DNA from: Paramacrobiotus metropolitanus
Taxonomy: Eukaryota > Tardigrada > Eutardigrada > Parachela > Macrobiotidae
Assembly (NCBI RefSeq): GCF_019649055.1
Contig: NW_026570478.1
Location: 1-64,000 of the forward strand
Length of the DNA: 64,000 nt
Direction: 5' to 3'
In this document: positions 11,545 to 22,393 of the stretch, one piece after another
How the letters are laid out: each line of letters starts with the position of its first letter
How positions within the stretch are numbered: position 1 is the stretch's first letter
Notes under the pieces: generated by a model
Database searches by the model: none
Seen by the model: only the letters and a program-made list of their open reading frames with translations
What the model was told of the DNA's origin: nothing
Made by a program: the position numbers and the translations under genes

Positions 11545-12870
11545 AATAAAATAAAATAGATTTTGAGATATATTCCAAATAATTATAAAATCCCAGCGAG
11601 GCCAGCCACGAAAATATTTTAAACATGTAGAAATGCGGACAGCTTTCAAGCTATCCAGTTAAATTCAATTATTCAACCAGTTTTATAAAAGTTGTGAAAC
11701 CTCAGTAATTTTTTGTTTGTTTGTCTTTTTCACGTTTTTAATGTAACTTTATATTGCCGAGCTAGCCAGCTCTTCAACTGAAAACTTGAGTTTTTTGGTA
11801 CGACAGATAGTATTTAAACGGTGAAAAAATGGATGGAGTCGGATTATTTATAAATTACACAGTGCCCATAAAAAAAACCATTCAGCAGAAACTTATGGAA
11901 ACAATTAACAGTTGCTCTAGGTGACCTCGCAAACTGCATCTTTCTACTTATTGCAAGATTTTCAGCCATTCATTCAAGCTCTTCAGTATTTATTTAAATA
12001 GAACAAATACATATATTTATTAAATTTAGAGGTTATTGAATACCCAAGCTACCATCAGTATTACAGAGGACCGTAGGTTAGTGAATACCGAAGCTAGCAC
12101 CAGTATCACAGAGCCGCCACGTCTATCGGTCGCGCTATCGGTATATGTATAATAGACACTTTAAAACCGCGAGATATTGAGGTATTCATATTTCTAGGTA
12201 CAGAGTATTTTTATAATTTCGAAACTCTGGAGGCTCAGAAATTAGAGATAACGGCCCCGCTGCGCGGGGCCGAGTCGAAAGATTTGGAAATGTTTAGAAA
12301 TTCTGGAAATGTAAATTTAGAAATTATTTTTTATAAATATTTAGAAATTCGGGTAATCTAAAAGCTTTGGAGCCGACTTTGGAAAATTGTTTAGTTATTT
12401 TGAGGGATTTCGAATGGATTTAAAAACATCCTAAAGGTTTCAAGCATTCGAAAAAATAAAATTATGAGTTTGATGTAATTGACAATAATTTTTGAATAAC
12501 TATTCTTTAGGTTGCAAGTTACTTGTGTTTGCTCTCTCAAGACGTTTCTCGTTTTTTTATTCAAACTATCTACTATTGATACGAGTAGCTAAGAAAATTT
12601 AAGTACTACAACTTACAACTTTAGTATAGGTCCTACTACACTGCTACATTTAAGTAGTACTATCTTTAATTACTAACAACCTTTAAGTACTACAACTTCT
12701 TAAAAAATTTGTTAGACCTTCTCCAAAACTTAAGATTTTTTAAAGATAAAGGTAGGAACGTTTCTGCGAAGCTCTACTTTATAAAAATAACATCGGAAAA
12801 ATCAATGTTGATTTAAGAGATAATTTCCAAAAAATAAGGACGTAAGGATATATGAATCTATTGATATAGG
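11545..12870 (+). repeat. Dispersed 1.3-kb AT-rich repeat, copy B
   Basis: This is the second copy of the repeat at 1055-2470, same orientation, with the same ordered landmarks (CCCAGCGAGGCCAGCC, AATACCCAAGCTACC doublet, GGCCCCGCTGCGCGGGGCC, ATAAGGACGTAAGG). Here the GGTCGCGCTAGCGCGC motif follows the body (12884-12900), whereas in copy A it precedes it (about 970-988). The copies therefore look like different phases of a tandem unit. A more degraded third piece may continue to about 13135. Confidence 0.75.
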
Positions 12871-13137
12871 ATTGCAAGAGTTGGTCGCGCTAGCGCGCGC
12901 CCAGTTGAATTTTAGGTACGAGTATGGAATTATGGTTTACAAAATTAGGAATGTGAAATACAGTTGTATGGAGCTTATTTAGTGGAAATATTTTCTTTAA
13001 TAATATTTGAAAACGTAGAAATGTTAAATTGCAGAGGTATTGGCCCACTGGGCGTGGCCGGCTTTTGAAACTGAAATGTCCGAAATTTTAGGAAGTTGAA
13101 GAATTTTAAAAAGGTTTAGGAGATTTTAGGAAACGTG

Positions 13138-13297
13138 GATAAGGCCGGGAAGGACAAAGGGCGCTTCGTCTCAATGCACTGCAGCAGATCAGTGAAATCG
13201 AGGTTATTCAGCACGGTCTCAGCGCCAGGGTGCTCCACCTTTTCCATCCCTTTCAGCATCTTCTCCAGCTTCTCCAAGCGCGAGTACGCCGAGTTGT
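13138..13297 (-). pseudogene. Isolated host-like exon
   Basis: On the minus strand a 3' splice site (TTTCATTTCTGTGTAG) is followed at 13297 by an open, protein-like frame of about 53 codons rich in Lys, Glu and Leu (LEKLEKMLKGMEKVE, then NNLDFTDLLQCIE). The frame runs into repeat sequence near 13138 without an obvious donor. I do not recognise the protein. It could be the last exon of a gene continuing upstream on the minus strand, or a fragment cut by the neighbouring repeat. Confidence 0.35.
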
Positions 13298-13299
13298 CT

Positions 13300-14285
13300 A
13301 CACAGAAATGAAACGCAGTGATGTTAGCGTCATTGCAACGTAAAACGGGCTCGGTAAAACACGGAGAACACAGCTTTTTTACGGAAAGCAGTAGCGAGAA
13401 ACTTGCGCTTGCAAAGGAAATATTGTAGCGGGAAAAATCGAGAGCTGATTAACCCGTTGACGGGCACTGGTGTCTGGAGGTGACAAGGTGTTTGGGATTT
13501 TGTTCCCAGCGATCGGTAATAAGTATTCGATATCCCTTAATGTGATAAACATCAAGAGACTGGCACCTGCGGTCACACCCAAGAAAATGGTGAGCGCGGA
13601 CAATGCTGGCAGTAGAAAAACTCCAGTACTGTAATGTTAAACTTCCGAAATAATGCTTCGTGCATTCTCAACTGAGAGCATAACGAAAGTTTTGGAAAGC
13701 GACATCGTTTGCAGCGTCCATTTTCAGTAATCCATCTGCAGTACTCGTAGTGGTCAAAATAAATGGAAACGCGATTTGGCAGTTTTTAATTTTTTGCTGA
13801 CCGGTGGTTAATTTATTGTCCACTTTTGTACTCCTGTTCTGAAGTACTTTTTTGTGCTATTTATTGAAGTAACTAGTAGTCCCCGCGCAAATTGCGCGGA
13901 ATAATTAATGCGATAGACAAATCGTAACCCAGTGCAAAAATCAAAACTCCTGACTGTATGTAGGTTGTATTATGGGTACTGGGTAGTATAGATTTTATGG
14001 ACGAAGCGTAAAATTCTCTGATATACCGTATACGGTATCCCAAAGCCCACAGTTGACGATAATATCAACTGAAAAATAATTAATCAGCTGCGTAATCAAC
14101 TGTAGCCGCAAAGCCGGTTTATGTCTGAAACGGCTGAAATCAAGAACCACGTGTGCGCCCACACACGGTAAAGATGCAGTAGGGAAAGTGGTATAATTTT
14201 CTAAAGCGAAGGGAAAGAGTTGCCGCTTGCCTCGTACTATTTTTTACAACGGGGTAAGTATTATCATTGTAACAGAGAAGTGTGA
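13300..14285. other. No recognisable gene
   Basis: A minus-strand frame at 13379-13603 begins with a hydrophobic stretch (MSALTIFLGVTAGASLL), but I cannot link it to exons. The palindrome CCGCGCAAATTGCGCGG lies near 13879. Nothing else is supported. Confidence 0.4.
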
Positions 14286-14289
14286 GGAC

Positions 14290-14730
14290 TCACAGATGTC
14301 TTTATTGACAAATAAAGGCTGACAATACTGCGTAATAGCAGGAAGAAAGAACAATGCCAATGTCTGGCTAATCAAGCAAGTGGTCGCTAAAAGGGTTCTT
14401 GAGCGTCTGCCAAGGCGTCAAAGAATGCTGGCGGCAAGCACGTGTGTGATGCGGTCCAGACATATCAGCTGTGTGATGCGCAGACTGGACTCTATCCAAC
14501 GCGAGCGTATGAACGCTGATTAGTGCTGCGAGAAAGGGACGAGAGAGCAGTGCTACTCAGCGTATGCGCTGCTTATATCCGCTTCAGCGGATGAGTGAGT
14601 GCAGTGCAGCAGCACACGTACGTACAGAGAGAGAGGCGATGCGGCATGCAAGTGAGTGCAAGTACGCCCTGTGTGGGCGGGGCACCACGCGCAGGCTCAT
14701 ACGCCTGATATGCCTCTGGTCGGGAATCCG
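14290..14730 (-). repeat. LTR-like block, copy L
   Basis: This block is similar, in inverse orientation, to 61015-61440. On the minus strand it has a palindrome ATCCGCTTCAGCGGAT merging with GGATATAAG (TATA-like, near 14577), a conserved GTTCATACGCTCGCGTTGG stretch, and near its end TTTATTTGTCAATAAAG (polyadenylation-like). That promoter-then-poly(A) order is what an LTR would show. It lies at the 3' side of the degraded giant element and is its best 3' LTR candidate. Exact ends are not determined. Confidence 0.55.
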
Positions 14731-15622
14731 AGCTCAAGCGAAGGATGCTCCGACTCGATACCGCACCAGTATCGCACAACTCTCCGGTTGGACCCATGTG
14801 GGGTCGCCGGTAACGGTCCTCATGCAGCGGGAGTCCGGTGTCTGGTTGACCGTCCCATAGTTCACTTCCGAACCCGTGAGAGGCAAGCAGCTCACGGCCG
14901 GGAAGTCCGGAAGTCGCTCGGGCGTTTCGTTGGACCGGTGATGCATCTGTTGGCTGGCTTCTTGCTTCTGTTGGCAGTCATGCGACCTGTGTGGTCGTCA
15001 AGTACAGCAATTCCGTTCAAAATTCATCGGTTAAAACCGTTCAATCTGCTACTACGAGCCTGGTTATGGAGTTATCCAATACGAACTGGCTCGAAGGTCT
15101 GGTCGGAAATCTTGAGTTTCTTCGATGGAAATGTCCAGTCGACTTCCATCCAATGCATTCCGTTGTTATCCGACCTGTAGTCGGTTGCAATGTTATCCGA
15201 CTCGAGATCGGTCATTCCATCCGTCGATGGTCGACCCGGTGTAACTTGTGCTGTCGTGCCCATGTTGGCCTAAACAAGTCCCTTCAGGTCGGATTTGTCC
15301 GTTGCAGGATAGTTATCCGTCTTCTTCCATCATGTTGACCAAGTTAGTCGACCATGTGTTGGTCGGCTAACATATCCGATTAGTGGTCGGTCGCCCGTGT
15401 TGTGGTTCCAAGGTCGGCTATGGTCGACTTCCCGTGGTCGGGTAAAGTATATTTCCATCCGTCCAAAAGCTGAAATCTTCCATTAGGAAGTCAACGTCCG
15501 ACTTCTGGTTACTTTGCCGACTTGTTGTCGCGTGTTTCCGACCTCCGTTTGGTCGTGTGATCCAGCCGACTAATAGTCGGTCATACGTTCTTCTTTATGG
15601 TCGACCAAAGTGACTTATACCG

Positions 15623-16291
15623 TTACGCCCATGTGGGGCTGATCGGCAATCGTAAAGCCGACTCCGTCCTGATATGAACTCTGGGTCGGATTCGAGCTCC
15701 TGTCGATCGGTTAATCCGGTTATCCAAGTGACGTGCCTCTGGGCGGCCGAGTCCCGCGCAGTTGAGGTTCCGTGTCGCTATTGCTTCTGCTAGCCGAGTA
15801 ACTAGTACTCTATCATGCAATTGTGCTCGCTCGTGGCAACAAGGGGCTTCTGTAGTCCCACTCCACAGAACGGGTTTGGTTGAAACCGGCGTACAGGTCT
15901 CGCGCCTCGGCAGCGTCGTGCCTTCCGGCGCTTTCTGATTAACGTAAGACATACGAAGGTTGAATTCACGCCGATGTTGTTCCGGTATGAATCCCGGTAC
16001 GGTATATCGAACGGGCAGCTCGCGTTCCGCGTTAGTCGTCTGGAGGGTGTACTCGTCGACCATGGACGCAACGGGATCGCTGATGATTAGACTATTAATA
16101 ACATCGTCCATATTTGCTTTACCGTCCATGTACATCACGTTATACACGCGGGCGATCTGAAGTAGCGTCGATCCGCGAGGGTTCCTGATGTATCTAATGC
16201 ACCGTACACTTTTCGTCGGTATATCGTTTGAGTTCTTACCGGAGGTGCTTTTAAGCGCCTTAATAACGTCTGGTGGAAGCAGCTCAGCCAT
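15623..16291 (-). CDS. LPxRYT-motif protein, giant-element accessory ORF
   Basis: A 222-codon frame. Its middle aligns by eye with the plus element around 36190-36440: PRGSTLLQI against PLGSTCHRI, a DGK, TTNAERELPVRYT against TTNAHKGLPIRYT, then GFIPEQ against GLIPPE and a shared MS. I do not know the family. The C-terminal third has skewed composition and may be out of frame relative to the ancestral protein. In both elements this domain follows an acidic ORF. The role is unknown; its position far downstream of integrase suggests an accessory, env-position gene. Confidence 0.5.
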   Translation of the reverse strand: MAELLPPDVIKALKSTSGKNSNDIPTKSVRCIRYIRNPRGSTLLQIARVYNVMYMDGKANMDDVINSLIISDPVASMVDEYTLQTTNAERELPVRYTVPGFIPEQHRREFNLRMSYVNQKAPEGTTLPRRETCTPVSTKPVLWSGTTEAPCCHERAQLHDRVLVTRLAEAIATRNLNCAGLGRPEARHLDNRINRSTGARIRPRVHIRTESALRLPISPTWA

Positions 16292-16300
16292 CCGTCCCCA

Positions 16301-16618
16301 TTATCGGTGGACAGCTACTGCTAATCCGAAATCCAGAGTCCATGCCACGATTGCCATCATAAGTTGATGCGTCAACCATGATCCGGTTTGACCTCCAACT
16401 TGGATGTTAGTCGGCAGGTCTCGCACAAAGGACTGGTAGATGTCCGTGCCGTTTTCTTTGGCATTCCTGATGCGTACTACTTCAACGTGTACTCGGACGG
16501 TGCGGATTACTATGGTCGGATCGTCTTCCTGTTCGTCTGGAAATCGTTGACGTGTATCATCTGGGGCTGGCCACTGTAACTCGTCAGTGTCCGCTCCATG
16601 ATTGAAGGTTTCCTTCAT
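16301..16618 (-). CDS. Upstream part of the LPxRYT protein
   Basis: A 105-codon frame ending just before 16291. It carries acidic DDPTIVIRTVRVHVEVV and then IYQSFVRDLPTNIQVGG, which resembles in position and pattern the helical stretch before the LPIRYT motif in the plus element (about 35860-36090). It is probably one gene with the following ORF, separated by a frame change. Function unknown. Confidence 0.4.
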   Translation of the reverse strand: MKETFNHGADTDELQWPAPDDTRQRFPDEQEDDPTIVIRTVRVHVEVVRIRNAKENGTDIYQSFVRDLPTNIQVGGQTGSWLTHQLMMAIVAWTLDFGLAVAVHR

Positions 16619-17529
16619 ATTACCTTTGAATCCTTCATATGGATCATCTTATCCATGGTCGGAGATCGAATCCTTTGCCTCAATGTCCGAAATCTGGTCG
16701 GATTCCTCATCGAACTGTTGTTTCGATGTCAAGGGCTCGAGATTTTTGGCTGACGTCGGCGGCTTAGACGACTTCTGTGGTGAGCTTTGTTCGGCTGTGT
16801 GCCGGCCCGTTCCATCACTTCATGGAATCGCCGCTCCGCCGCTTCATGGTCGTACTCTTCCCGACCTCCTCCTTCTGCTCGGTCCTTTGTGGGCCGGCGT
16901 CAGAGGTGTCAAGATCGTCGGACGATTTATGCCGCTTGGCCGGGTTTGGCTTCGGCGTCTTCACCGTAGAATTCGACTTCGGTTTGGTCGACTGCTTGGT
17001 GTCCGACTTCAGTTGCTTCTTTTCAGTTTCCTTCTGTTGCAGTTTAGCGATCTGTTCGCCGCTTCCTTTTTGACTTTCCGTTTATCTTTCCGTGACAGTT
17101 TCGTTGAGTTAGCCGAGTTATGACTCTTGAGTCTAGAGCAGAGTCGTCTTCAATCTGCACGGATGGTTGTCTGGTAGGCTGAGAAACTTTCATCTTAACG
17201 ACTGGTTGCGATGTCGTTTTGGTTGTCGACTTGGGATCCGGGGCCGTAATTTTATGTCGGACCTAGGTTGCCGCTTGTAGTGCTTTCGGTCGACTCTTTT
17301 CTGCCCGATAGTTTTCTCCCATTTGCTTCATTACTTCAGCCATCCTTTCGGTAAGTCGGTCATGTTCACGACCGACTTCGCTGGCACGGCGGATTCTCAG
17401 CATATGCCACTGCTCCCTGTCCTCTGGGAATGCCATGTCGACACAGACATCCTTTTCCGACCTTGTTAGGTCTTTGACGTGCTGGAATGCAGGGTCATCA
17501 TGGAATTCTCGCGATGAGTCCTGAGGTGG

Positions 17530-18156
17530 TTACTCCTTTGCTTTACTCCGTTTGGTCGACTCTCTTGTCGACTCGTTTATCCGAGATTCATCTATTGTTA
17601 GACGTGGAGCGGGGTGTACCGAAGTCGGTTCGTCCCTTTGTGGTGACGTTTCGACTGGTAATCCGACTCTCGCTTCCGAGGGAGACGTTGTGTCCATCTC
17701 CTCTTGGCCCTTCTTCGGTTTAGTCGGAGTATTCCGAGGCGTGAACCTGCATGGTTGTTCCATCGTAGGTTGACTTGGCAGCTTGGTCGGTTGGGATGCT
17801 GCTCGATTCGGCGAAATCTGTTTCGCCGGCGATCTGCTGCGTCTTGGCGTCGATGGGTTCGGTTGTGTCGAATTGTCTTCATCTTCGTCTTCATCCGACA
17901 TTGTTATCGGAATCTTCTCGGTTACCTCTTGTCCAGGCCGAGGTTCAATCTCTAGTGTATAGGCTGCCGGGTTAATGGCGGTGGCGGAGAAGCTGGATCG
18001 CTTTATGATGTTCGAATCCAGCGTAACTCGTAACGTAAGTTGTCGTAACTCCTGCTTTCCGCGCCTCAAGGCCATCAGCCGGCTCAAGGCTTTATCCCTA
18101 TCCTGGATGGTAGCGTGGATTCGTTGGGCTAGTTGAGTTTGCTCGTCATCGGACAT
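17530..18156 (-). CDS. Acidic Pro/Ser-rich accessory ORF
   Basis: A 208-codon frame. The N-terminal half (DRDKALSRLMALRRGK, then PAAYTLEIEP) matches the pattern of the plus element near 34800-34990 (AHKNTMISMMRHRAEM, then TAHLEINPA). Both are followed by an acidic run (here SDEDEDEDNS) and a Lys/Pro/Ser-rich disordered tail. This supports conserved gene order between the two copies. The start is the ATG at 18156. No catalytic motif is visible. Between this ORF and 16618 the frame is broken. Confidence 0.5.
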   Translation of the reverse strand: MSDDEQTQLAQRIHATIQDRDKALSRLMALRRGKQELRQLTLRVTLDSNIIKRSSFSATAINPAAYTLEIEPRPGQEVTEKIPITMSDEDEDEDNSTQPNPSTPRRSRSPAKQISPNRAASQPTKLPSQPTMEQPCRFTPRNTPTKPKKGQEEMDTTSPSEARVGLPVETSPQRDEPTSVHPAPRLTIDESRINESTRESTKRSKAKE

Positions 18157-18263
18157 GTTCCGATTTCAGATACCTCCTTGAAGTTGTGCTCCCTAGAGTA
18201 TCCGTTGTAGGTCCAATGTTCTAACCTGGCTGACGAACTTCTTATGGACCCCGGGGGTAAATA

Positions 18264-18408
18264 CTGTAATGAAACAGGTTTAAGGAACGTAGGGGAGGCG
18301 TGGTCAGCGCACCCGGACCGTCGGTCTCTTTGATCTTGAAACGGGCCGACGACTCGTGTGCGCTGCCGCCCGGCCCCTGGAGCGTTCCTTAAACCTGTAT
18401 CATTACAG
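18264..18408. mobile_element. TA-flanked MITE, about 145 bp
   Basis: Terminal inverted repeats of about 26 bases with small mismatches (CTGTAATGAAACAGG on the left; the right end reads CCTGTATCATTACAG) followed by AAGGAACG on each arm. TA dinucleotides flank it. No coding capacity. It separates two ORFs of the decayed giant element. Confidence 0.8.
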
Positions 18409-18450
18409 TAAAGCTTTTGCTCCAGTCACAGTCCGTGACTGATTCGCTTT

Positions 18451-19059
18451 TTATTCTCCAGGAGGTAAAGTGGGAGCCACTTTGATCAGCTCCAAGAGTT
18501 GTTCCTTGGTTCTGACCGGTGGGGGCGACTTCGACGGAAAGAGAAGTCTTCGTGGACCGTGCTCTTCGATGTTGTCGGTCGTCTTCGGCTTCCTCACAAA
18601 TTTAGGCGATCCAGATCCGCCTGGTTGGAGGATGAGTCGATCATCTGGTGTTCGTTCACTCGACTGAGGTTCTCCTTGTGAGAGCCCGGGTGAAATCGTT
18701 GGTCGTTCAAGTGGTTTAGGTCGGCTATTTTGTGTCATACTGACTTCTTCCGACGTATCCATAGGCTCGACTTCGTCTTCGAGCGGTGGTACTGATAGAT
18801 CGTCCATCGGCTCGTCTTGGTGAACGGTCGGTTGGACTGCTTCCATCGGTTTGACAGGCTGGATTATAGGCTTCTTAGCGGAAGTCGGCTTCTTCAGCCT
18901 ACGTTGCTGTTCTTCTTCCTTCCGTCTGTAGAAGTCGTCCATAAAAGTCTCAATCTTCGCCATCAGTATCTGAAGTCGTTTGCGATTCTTCGCCGACTGT
19001 GCTGTTGTTGCTCGTAAAATGAACGGGATCTCCTTCGTGTTGCTCTCCAAGTATCCCAA
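18451..19059 (-). CDS. Giant-element accessory ORF, helical then disordered
   Basis: A 202-codon frame. The N-terminus is Lys/Arg/Glu-rich and helical (ETFMDDFYRRKEEEQQRRLK), followed by an acidic Pro-rich stretch (VEPMDTSEE) and a basic C-terminus (RKPKTTDNIEEHGPRR). I do not recognise it. It lies between the Pro/Gly-rich ORF and the acidic ORF. Likely part of the same broken polyprotein as its neighbours. Confidence 0.4.
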   Translation of the reverse strand: MGYLESNTKEIPFILRATTAQSAKNRKRLQILMAKIETFMDDFYRRKEEEQQRRLKKPTSAKKPIIQPVKPMEAVQPTVHQDEPMDDLSVPPLEDEVEPMDTSEEVSMTQNSRPKPLERPTISPGLSQGEPQSSERTPDDRLILQPGGSGSPKFVRKPKTTDNIEEHGPRRLLFPSKSPPPVRTKEQLLELIKVAPTLPPGE

Positions 19060-19102
19060 GTCCCAAGACAGTATCGAGGACTTTGCTGGTCGGTTTCTTC
19101 CA

Positions 19103-19549
19103 TCATTCGCCGGAGTTTAGCGATGACCAGATCAACTTCTGGTAGTTTGGCATGGATTCTCCCAATCCATTCTGGGTCGAAATTCGCCACTGGTTGAGTC
19201 GGTTGTGCAGGGCGAGCTGGGGTGAAAGTCGGACAGAGTCGAAGGTTGGTTCCCGTGTCGACTGGATCTGTGTTATCCTCAACGACCGACCAGTAGCCAT
19301 GGCCTCTGTTGCCTGGCTGGTCGACGCCTTCTGGTTATTCCTGTCCTTTTCTTCTTCGTAGTCGTTAACCCTCGTTTCCAACCATGAAGTGGTTCGGATA
19401 AGGTGTTGTCGTGTCCTGGCCGTCTGTGGGGCGTCCGGGTGACATAGTCGTCGTATAAACCGAGCGCTATTTCCCCATGCCAAGATGTCCCGATCGAGGT
19501 CATGTGCCAACTGACTATTGTCCTCGCAAAAGTTCCGGCGGGCTCTCAT
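19103..19549 (-). CDS. Giant-element accessory ORF fragment
   Basis: A 148-codon frame, basic and helical, beginning MRARRNFCEDNSQLAHDL. No recognised domain. Frames at 19515-19838 and 18963-19190 overlap it on the same strand, indicating indels in one longer ancestral frame. Confidence 0.35.
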   Translation of the reverse strand: MRARRNFCEDNSQLAHDLDRDILAWGNSARFIRRLCHPDAPQTARTRQHLIRTTSWLETRVNDYEEEKDRNNQKASTSQATEAMATGRSLRITQIQSTREPTFDSVRLSPQLALHNRLNQWRISTQNGLGESMPNYQKLIWSSLNSGE

Positions 19550-19840
19550 CTCTGTGATGAGTTCCGCGACTTTGGCTAACAGTTAAACCACATGTAGCGC
19601 GACCGTACTCGGCAGTTCGTCCGTGTCCGGTATAGCTGCCATGATCCGTGCCTTTGTGGCCGGAGACATGGCTCGGTCGACTGTTTCCACTGGTTTCCGT
19701 TGAACCAAGCCTGCTGCCGAGGTCGGCTGTGATTGAGTCGGAGCTGATATCGAAGTCGGCTGACTCGAACTGGTCGGCTGTTGCGGTGCCGTCTGCCATT
19801 GTGCTTGTATGGCGCGAAGGGCTTGAAGTCCCTGCCAACG

Positions 19841-20306
19841 TTATGTATCGATTTCTGCCTCCAAGTCGTGGATGTGCATTTGAGAGGTCCAGAGTTGATC
19901 CTCTATCGCCTGTCTTATGTTACGGATGGTCCGATCTGTTCCTTCCATATCCGCAATTTGGCGTTTAAGGCCGGCTGCGATCTGTTCTGCACGGACTAAC
20001 TTCTGATCGAGGGTTTTCCTATATTCCCCCGGTGAAAGGTTCACTTGGCTGTTCCGCGGGGGTCGGCTGTGGTGGTGCCGACTTCGGCTAGACCCTTTGT
20101 GGGTTCGCCTCCAGAATTTTCCATAAGCCTTCGACTCGCCTGGAGCAGATGTTATACTGCTGGTCCAAGGCGTCACGCATTCGCTTCTCTAAGATGTCAT
20201 TAGAGTCGAAATCCCGAAGTTGTTTACCGAGTTTCTCCATGACGTCGACCACTTCGCGGTATTGGTCTTCGGCTTTCCTAAGGTCAACTTCTTGTTGGTC
20301 GGCCAT
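19841..20306 (-). CDS. Giant-element coiled-coil region, two overlapping frames
   Basis: The frames 20306-20088 and 20176-19841 each encode coiled-coil-like segments (EDQYREVVDVMEKLGKQL; EYRKTLDQKLVRAEQIAAGL). They overlap on the same strand, so one indel probably split a single helical domain. Function unknown. Confidence 0.35.
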
Positions 20307-20366
20307 GTCGTCCGCAAAAGGGAGTTCTACATCGAGCGCTGGTGACGGAATCGGGGACGGTTCCGC

Positions 20367-20693
20367 CTAACGTGGCGCTCCCGATTTGTTCGGGTTCGTC
20401 AAGTACTGTAGGACTTGATCAGTTATCGCCTGCAGGGCCTCCACAAGTCGGTCTTGATTTGGGCCGGGTGGAGGAATTCCCCATGAGCCGAGTGTTCCCC
20501 GAGAGCCGAGTGAGCCGAGTTCGGTCCAATTCAACTCCGTTTGCAGAGTTCGATCAGCTTTCGCGAGGTCTGTTGCCTCCGGCTCTTGCAAGGTTCCACT
20601 AAGTCGGTGGTCGATAATTTCGGCCAAATCTTGTCCGGATTGACAGATTACCTCCATATTGCCGAGCAGGTTCTCTATCGAAGTAGTGCTCAC
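20367..20693 (-). CDS. Giant-element helical fragment
   Basis: A frame containing VICQSGQDLAEIIDHRL and ending PNKSGAPR. Its true upstream part lies beyond the MITE at 20694-21258: the frame is cut at the 8-base duplication GTGCTCAC and continues past it at 21267. Function unknown. Confidence 0.4.
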   Translation of the reverse strand: MSTTSIENLLGNMEVICQSGQDLAEIIDHRLSGTLQEPEATDLAKADRTLQTELNWTELGSLGSRGTLGSWGIPPPGPNQDRLVEALQAITDQVLQYLTNPNKSGAPR

Positions 20694-21258
20694 TAGAGTT
20701 CGTAAGTCGTCAAAATGACGAAGCGCAACGATAGTTAACGAAGCGGTTCGTCAAGTTTCGCGCAGGTTTTAAGGGCAAATGGACACCGCTTCGCTTAGCT
20801 TCGTTATTTCAATTTAACCTTTCGTTTCGTCTACGTATTACTTCTTTTTTCGTTCGCTAAAAATTTCGCTACTTATTTCGGTTTTTTCGGAAATTTCTGG
20901 CAAATTTTAAAGAAATCTGCCCGTCAGCTTCGCGCTGCGCGCGAAATTATGATGTTTTCTTTGATTTTTTTCAAAATTTACTGCCTTCAACAGTTTTTGC
21001 TTGGTTTCAAGTGTATAGGAGCAAAATTTAGGCTCAGTTTGAATAAGTAATCTTTCTTTCAAAATATTTCGCTCAGTTTCGTTCTTTAGTACATGAAATA
21101 TGTTCCGTTATCGCCAAGATTCGTTAAATGGTTTAGTAAAATCGCTAAGTTTCGTTATTATTTTTCTAAATTTGCGTACAGTTAGGTTTCGTCAAGTTTT
21201 TCCAAAAGGCTGAAAATTTCCGTTGCGCTGCTTAAATCTTGACGAATTACGAACTCTA
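20694..21258. mobile_element. hAT-like MITE, 565 bp
   Basis: The ends are inverted repeats starting TAGAGTTCGTAA with GTCGTCAA/TTCGTCAA following. The exact 8-base direct repeat GTGCTCAC flanks it (20686-20693 and 21259-21266). TAGAG-type ends with an 8-bp duplication are diagnostic of hAT insertions. Subterminal sequence is full of CGTTAACGAAGC/TTTCGTTA-like repeats, as expected for transposase sites. No transposase ORF. Confidence 0.88.
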
Positions 21259-21500
21259 GTGCTCACCAAGGTCATCACCGCTGTTTTAGTCGGTGTCGGT
21301 CGGCGAGGTGCTGACGGCGTTTTAATCCGAATGTACTCGGGCCGGCGTTTTAATCCAGCGTTTTAATCCGAATCCGCATCGAGGATCTCTGTGATCCGTT
21401 CGATTGCCGACCTGAGTTGTCGTTCGTCGATATCGATCGGCTCGTCTTTGCGGATAAGGTCGTCTGCCTTCCTTAAGTAGGCCGTCAAGTTATCCATCTT

Positions 21501-22324
21501 CTACCGTGCCGCTTTAATGCTTTCGCCATCTACTGGTGTTACACTTATATATGATCTCTGGAGGTCTTCCAGTAGATCCCATCCTTCGTGTATTACGGCT
21601 GATACCCTTTCCGGGCGGTCCTTTCGCATTTTCGTGTGCATTTCCGCCTCAGATGAAGTCGACGGTACAGTGACCGGTGATATCCTTTCGTCCCCCATAA
21701 CAGTTGACGTTATGACCTGTGCAGTCGGTAACGGTGGCGTTGATATCGGTGGAGTTCTGACAGCTCCCGGTAATAACGTAATCGGTTGAACGTTACCCGT
21801 AAATCCTCCTGTTTGTGAGGTCGGAAATTTGTCTGCCAGGTTGACCGTCTTCACTCGATTCATAGCTACCCGAAGTCGGTGTCTGTCCACCTCTGTTGTA
21901 GGCAGACCAAACCTCGTTAGTTCTTCCGCTAGCACTACGTCGACTGATCGTTGATTTTCTTCACCGGATCCAATGCATTGAAGCCATAGGTTCCGCGAGC
22001 AACGCGCTCGTGAATGTTCTGGATGGTCTGTTTGCCATCGAGGATCGTTCTCCAGGCTTCTGTCGCCTGGCCGTCCTCTCCGATCTGGAGTGCCATGGCA
22101 TGGTATCTTAACTGAGGGACTTGTTGTTCGGCCCCTCGTTGGTCACTTTGGATTATCTGCTGGATCCGTCGGACATGCTGATTTAGTCGGATAGCCTCGT
22201 CGTTCGTGGCTGGGTGGCCAGGTGTCATTATTCGCTGGGCCATTCGAATACTCCGACCGAAGTCGTTAGCTCTATGCGCCGCATTGTTAAGGGCTACACG
22301 ATCCTCAAATTGCGTCATCCTCAA
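21501..22324 (-). CDS. C-terminal part of the Pro/Gly-rich accessory ORF
   Basis: Two abutting frames (22324-21935, then 21935-21501). The first is helical (QHVRRIQQIIQSDQRGAEQQ) and resembles the plus element near 58020-58230 (IQDFNRMCRDLYRIHMRVE). The second continues with a Pro/Thr-rich linker (PPISTPPLPTAQ). The frame change between them is one indel. Matching the plus element, this is the continuation of the Pro/Gly/Thr-rich ORF at 22802-24075. Confidence 0.5.
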
Positions 22325-22393
22325 TCTGTCTTTCTCTACTGTCGAGAATGGGTTGCACCTGTACTAGTGTGAGTATCGGCATATCTGGGCCCA

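Noticed and set aside
13379-13603. Membrane protein gene with hydrophobic start
   Set aside because: The frame is short, has no supporting exon structure and changes to unremarkable text after 30 codons.
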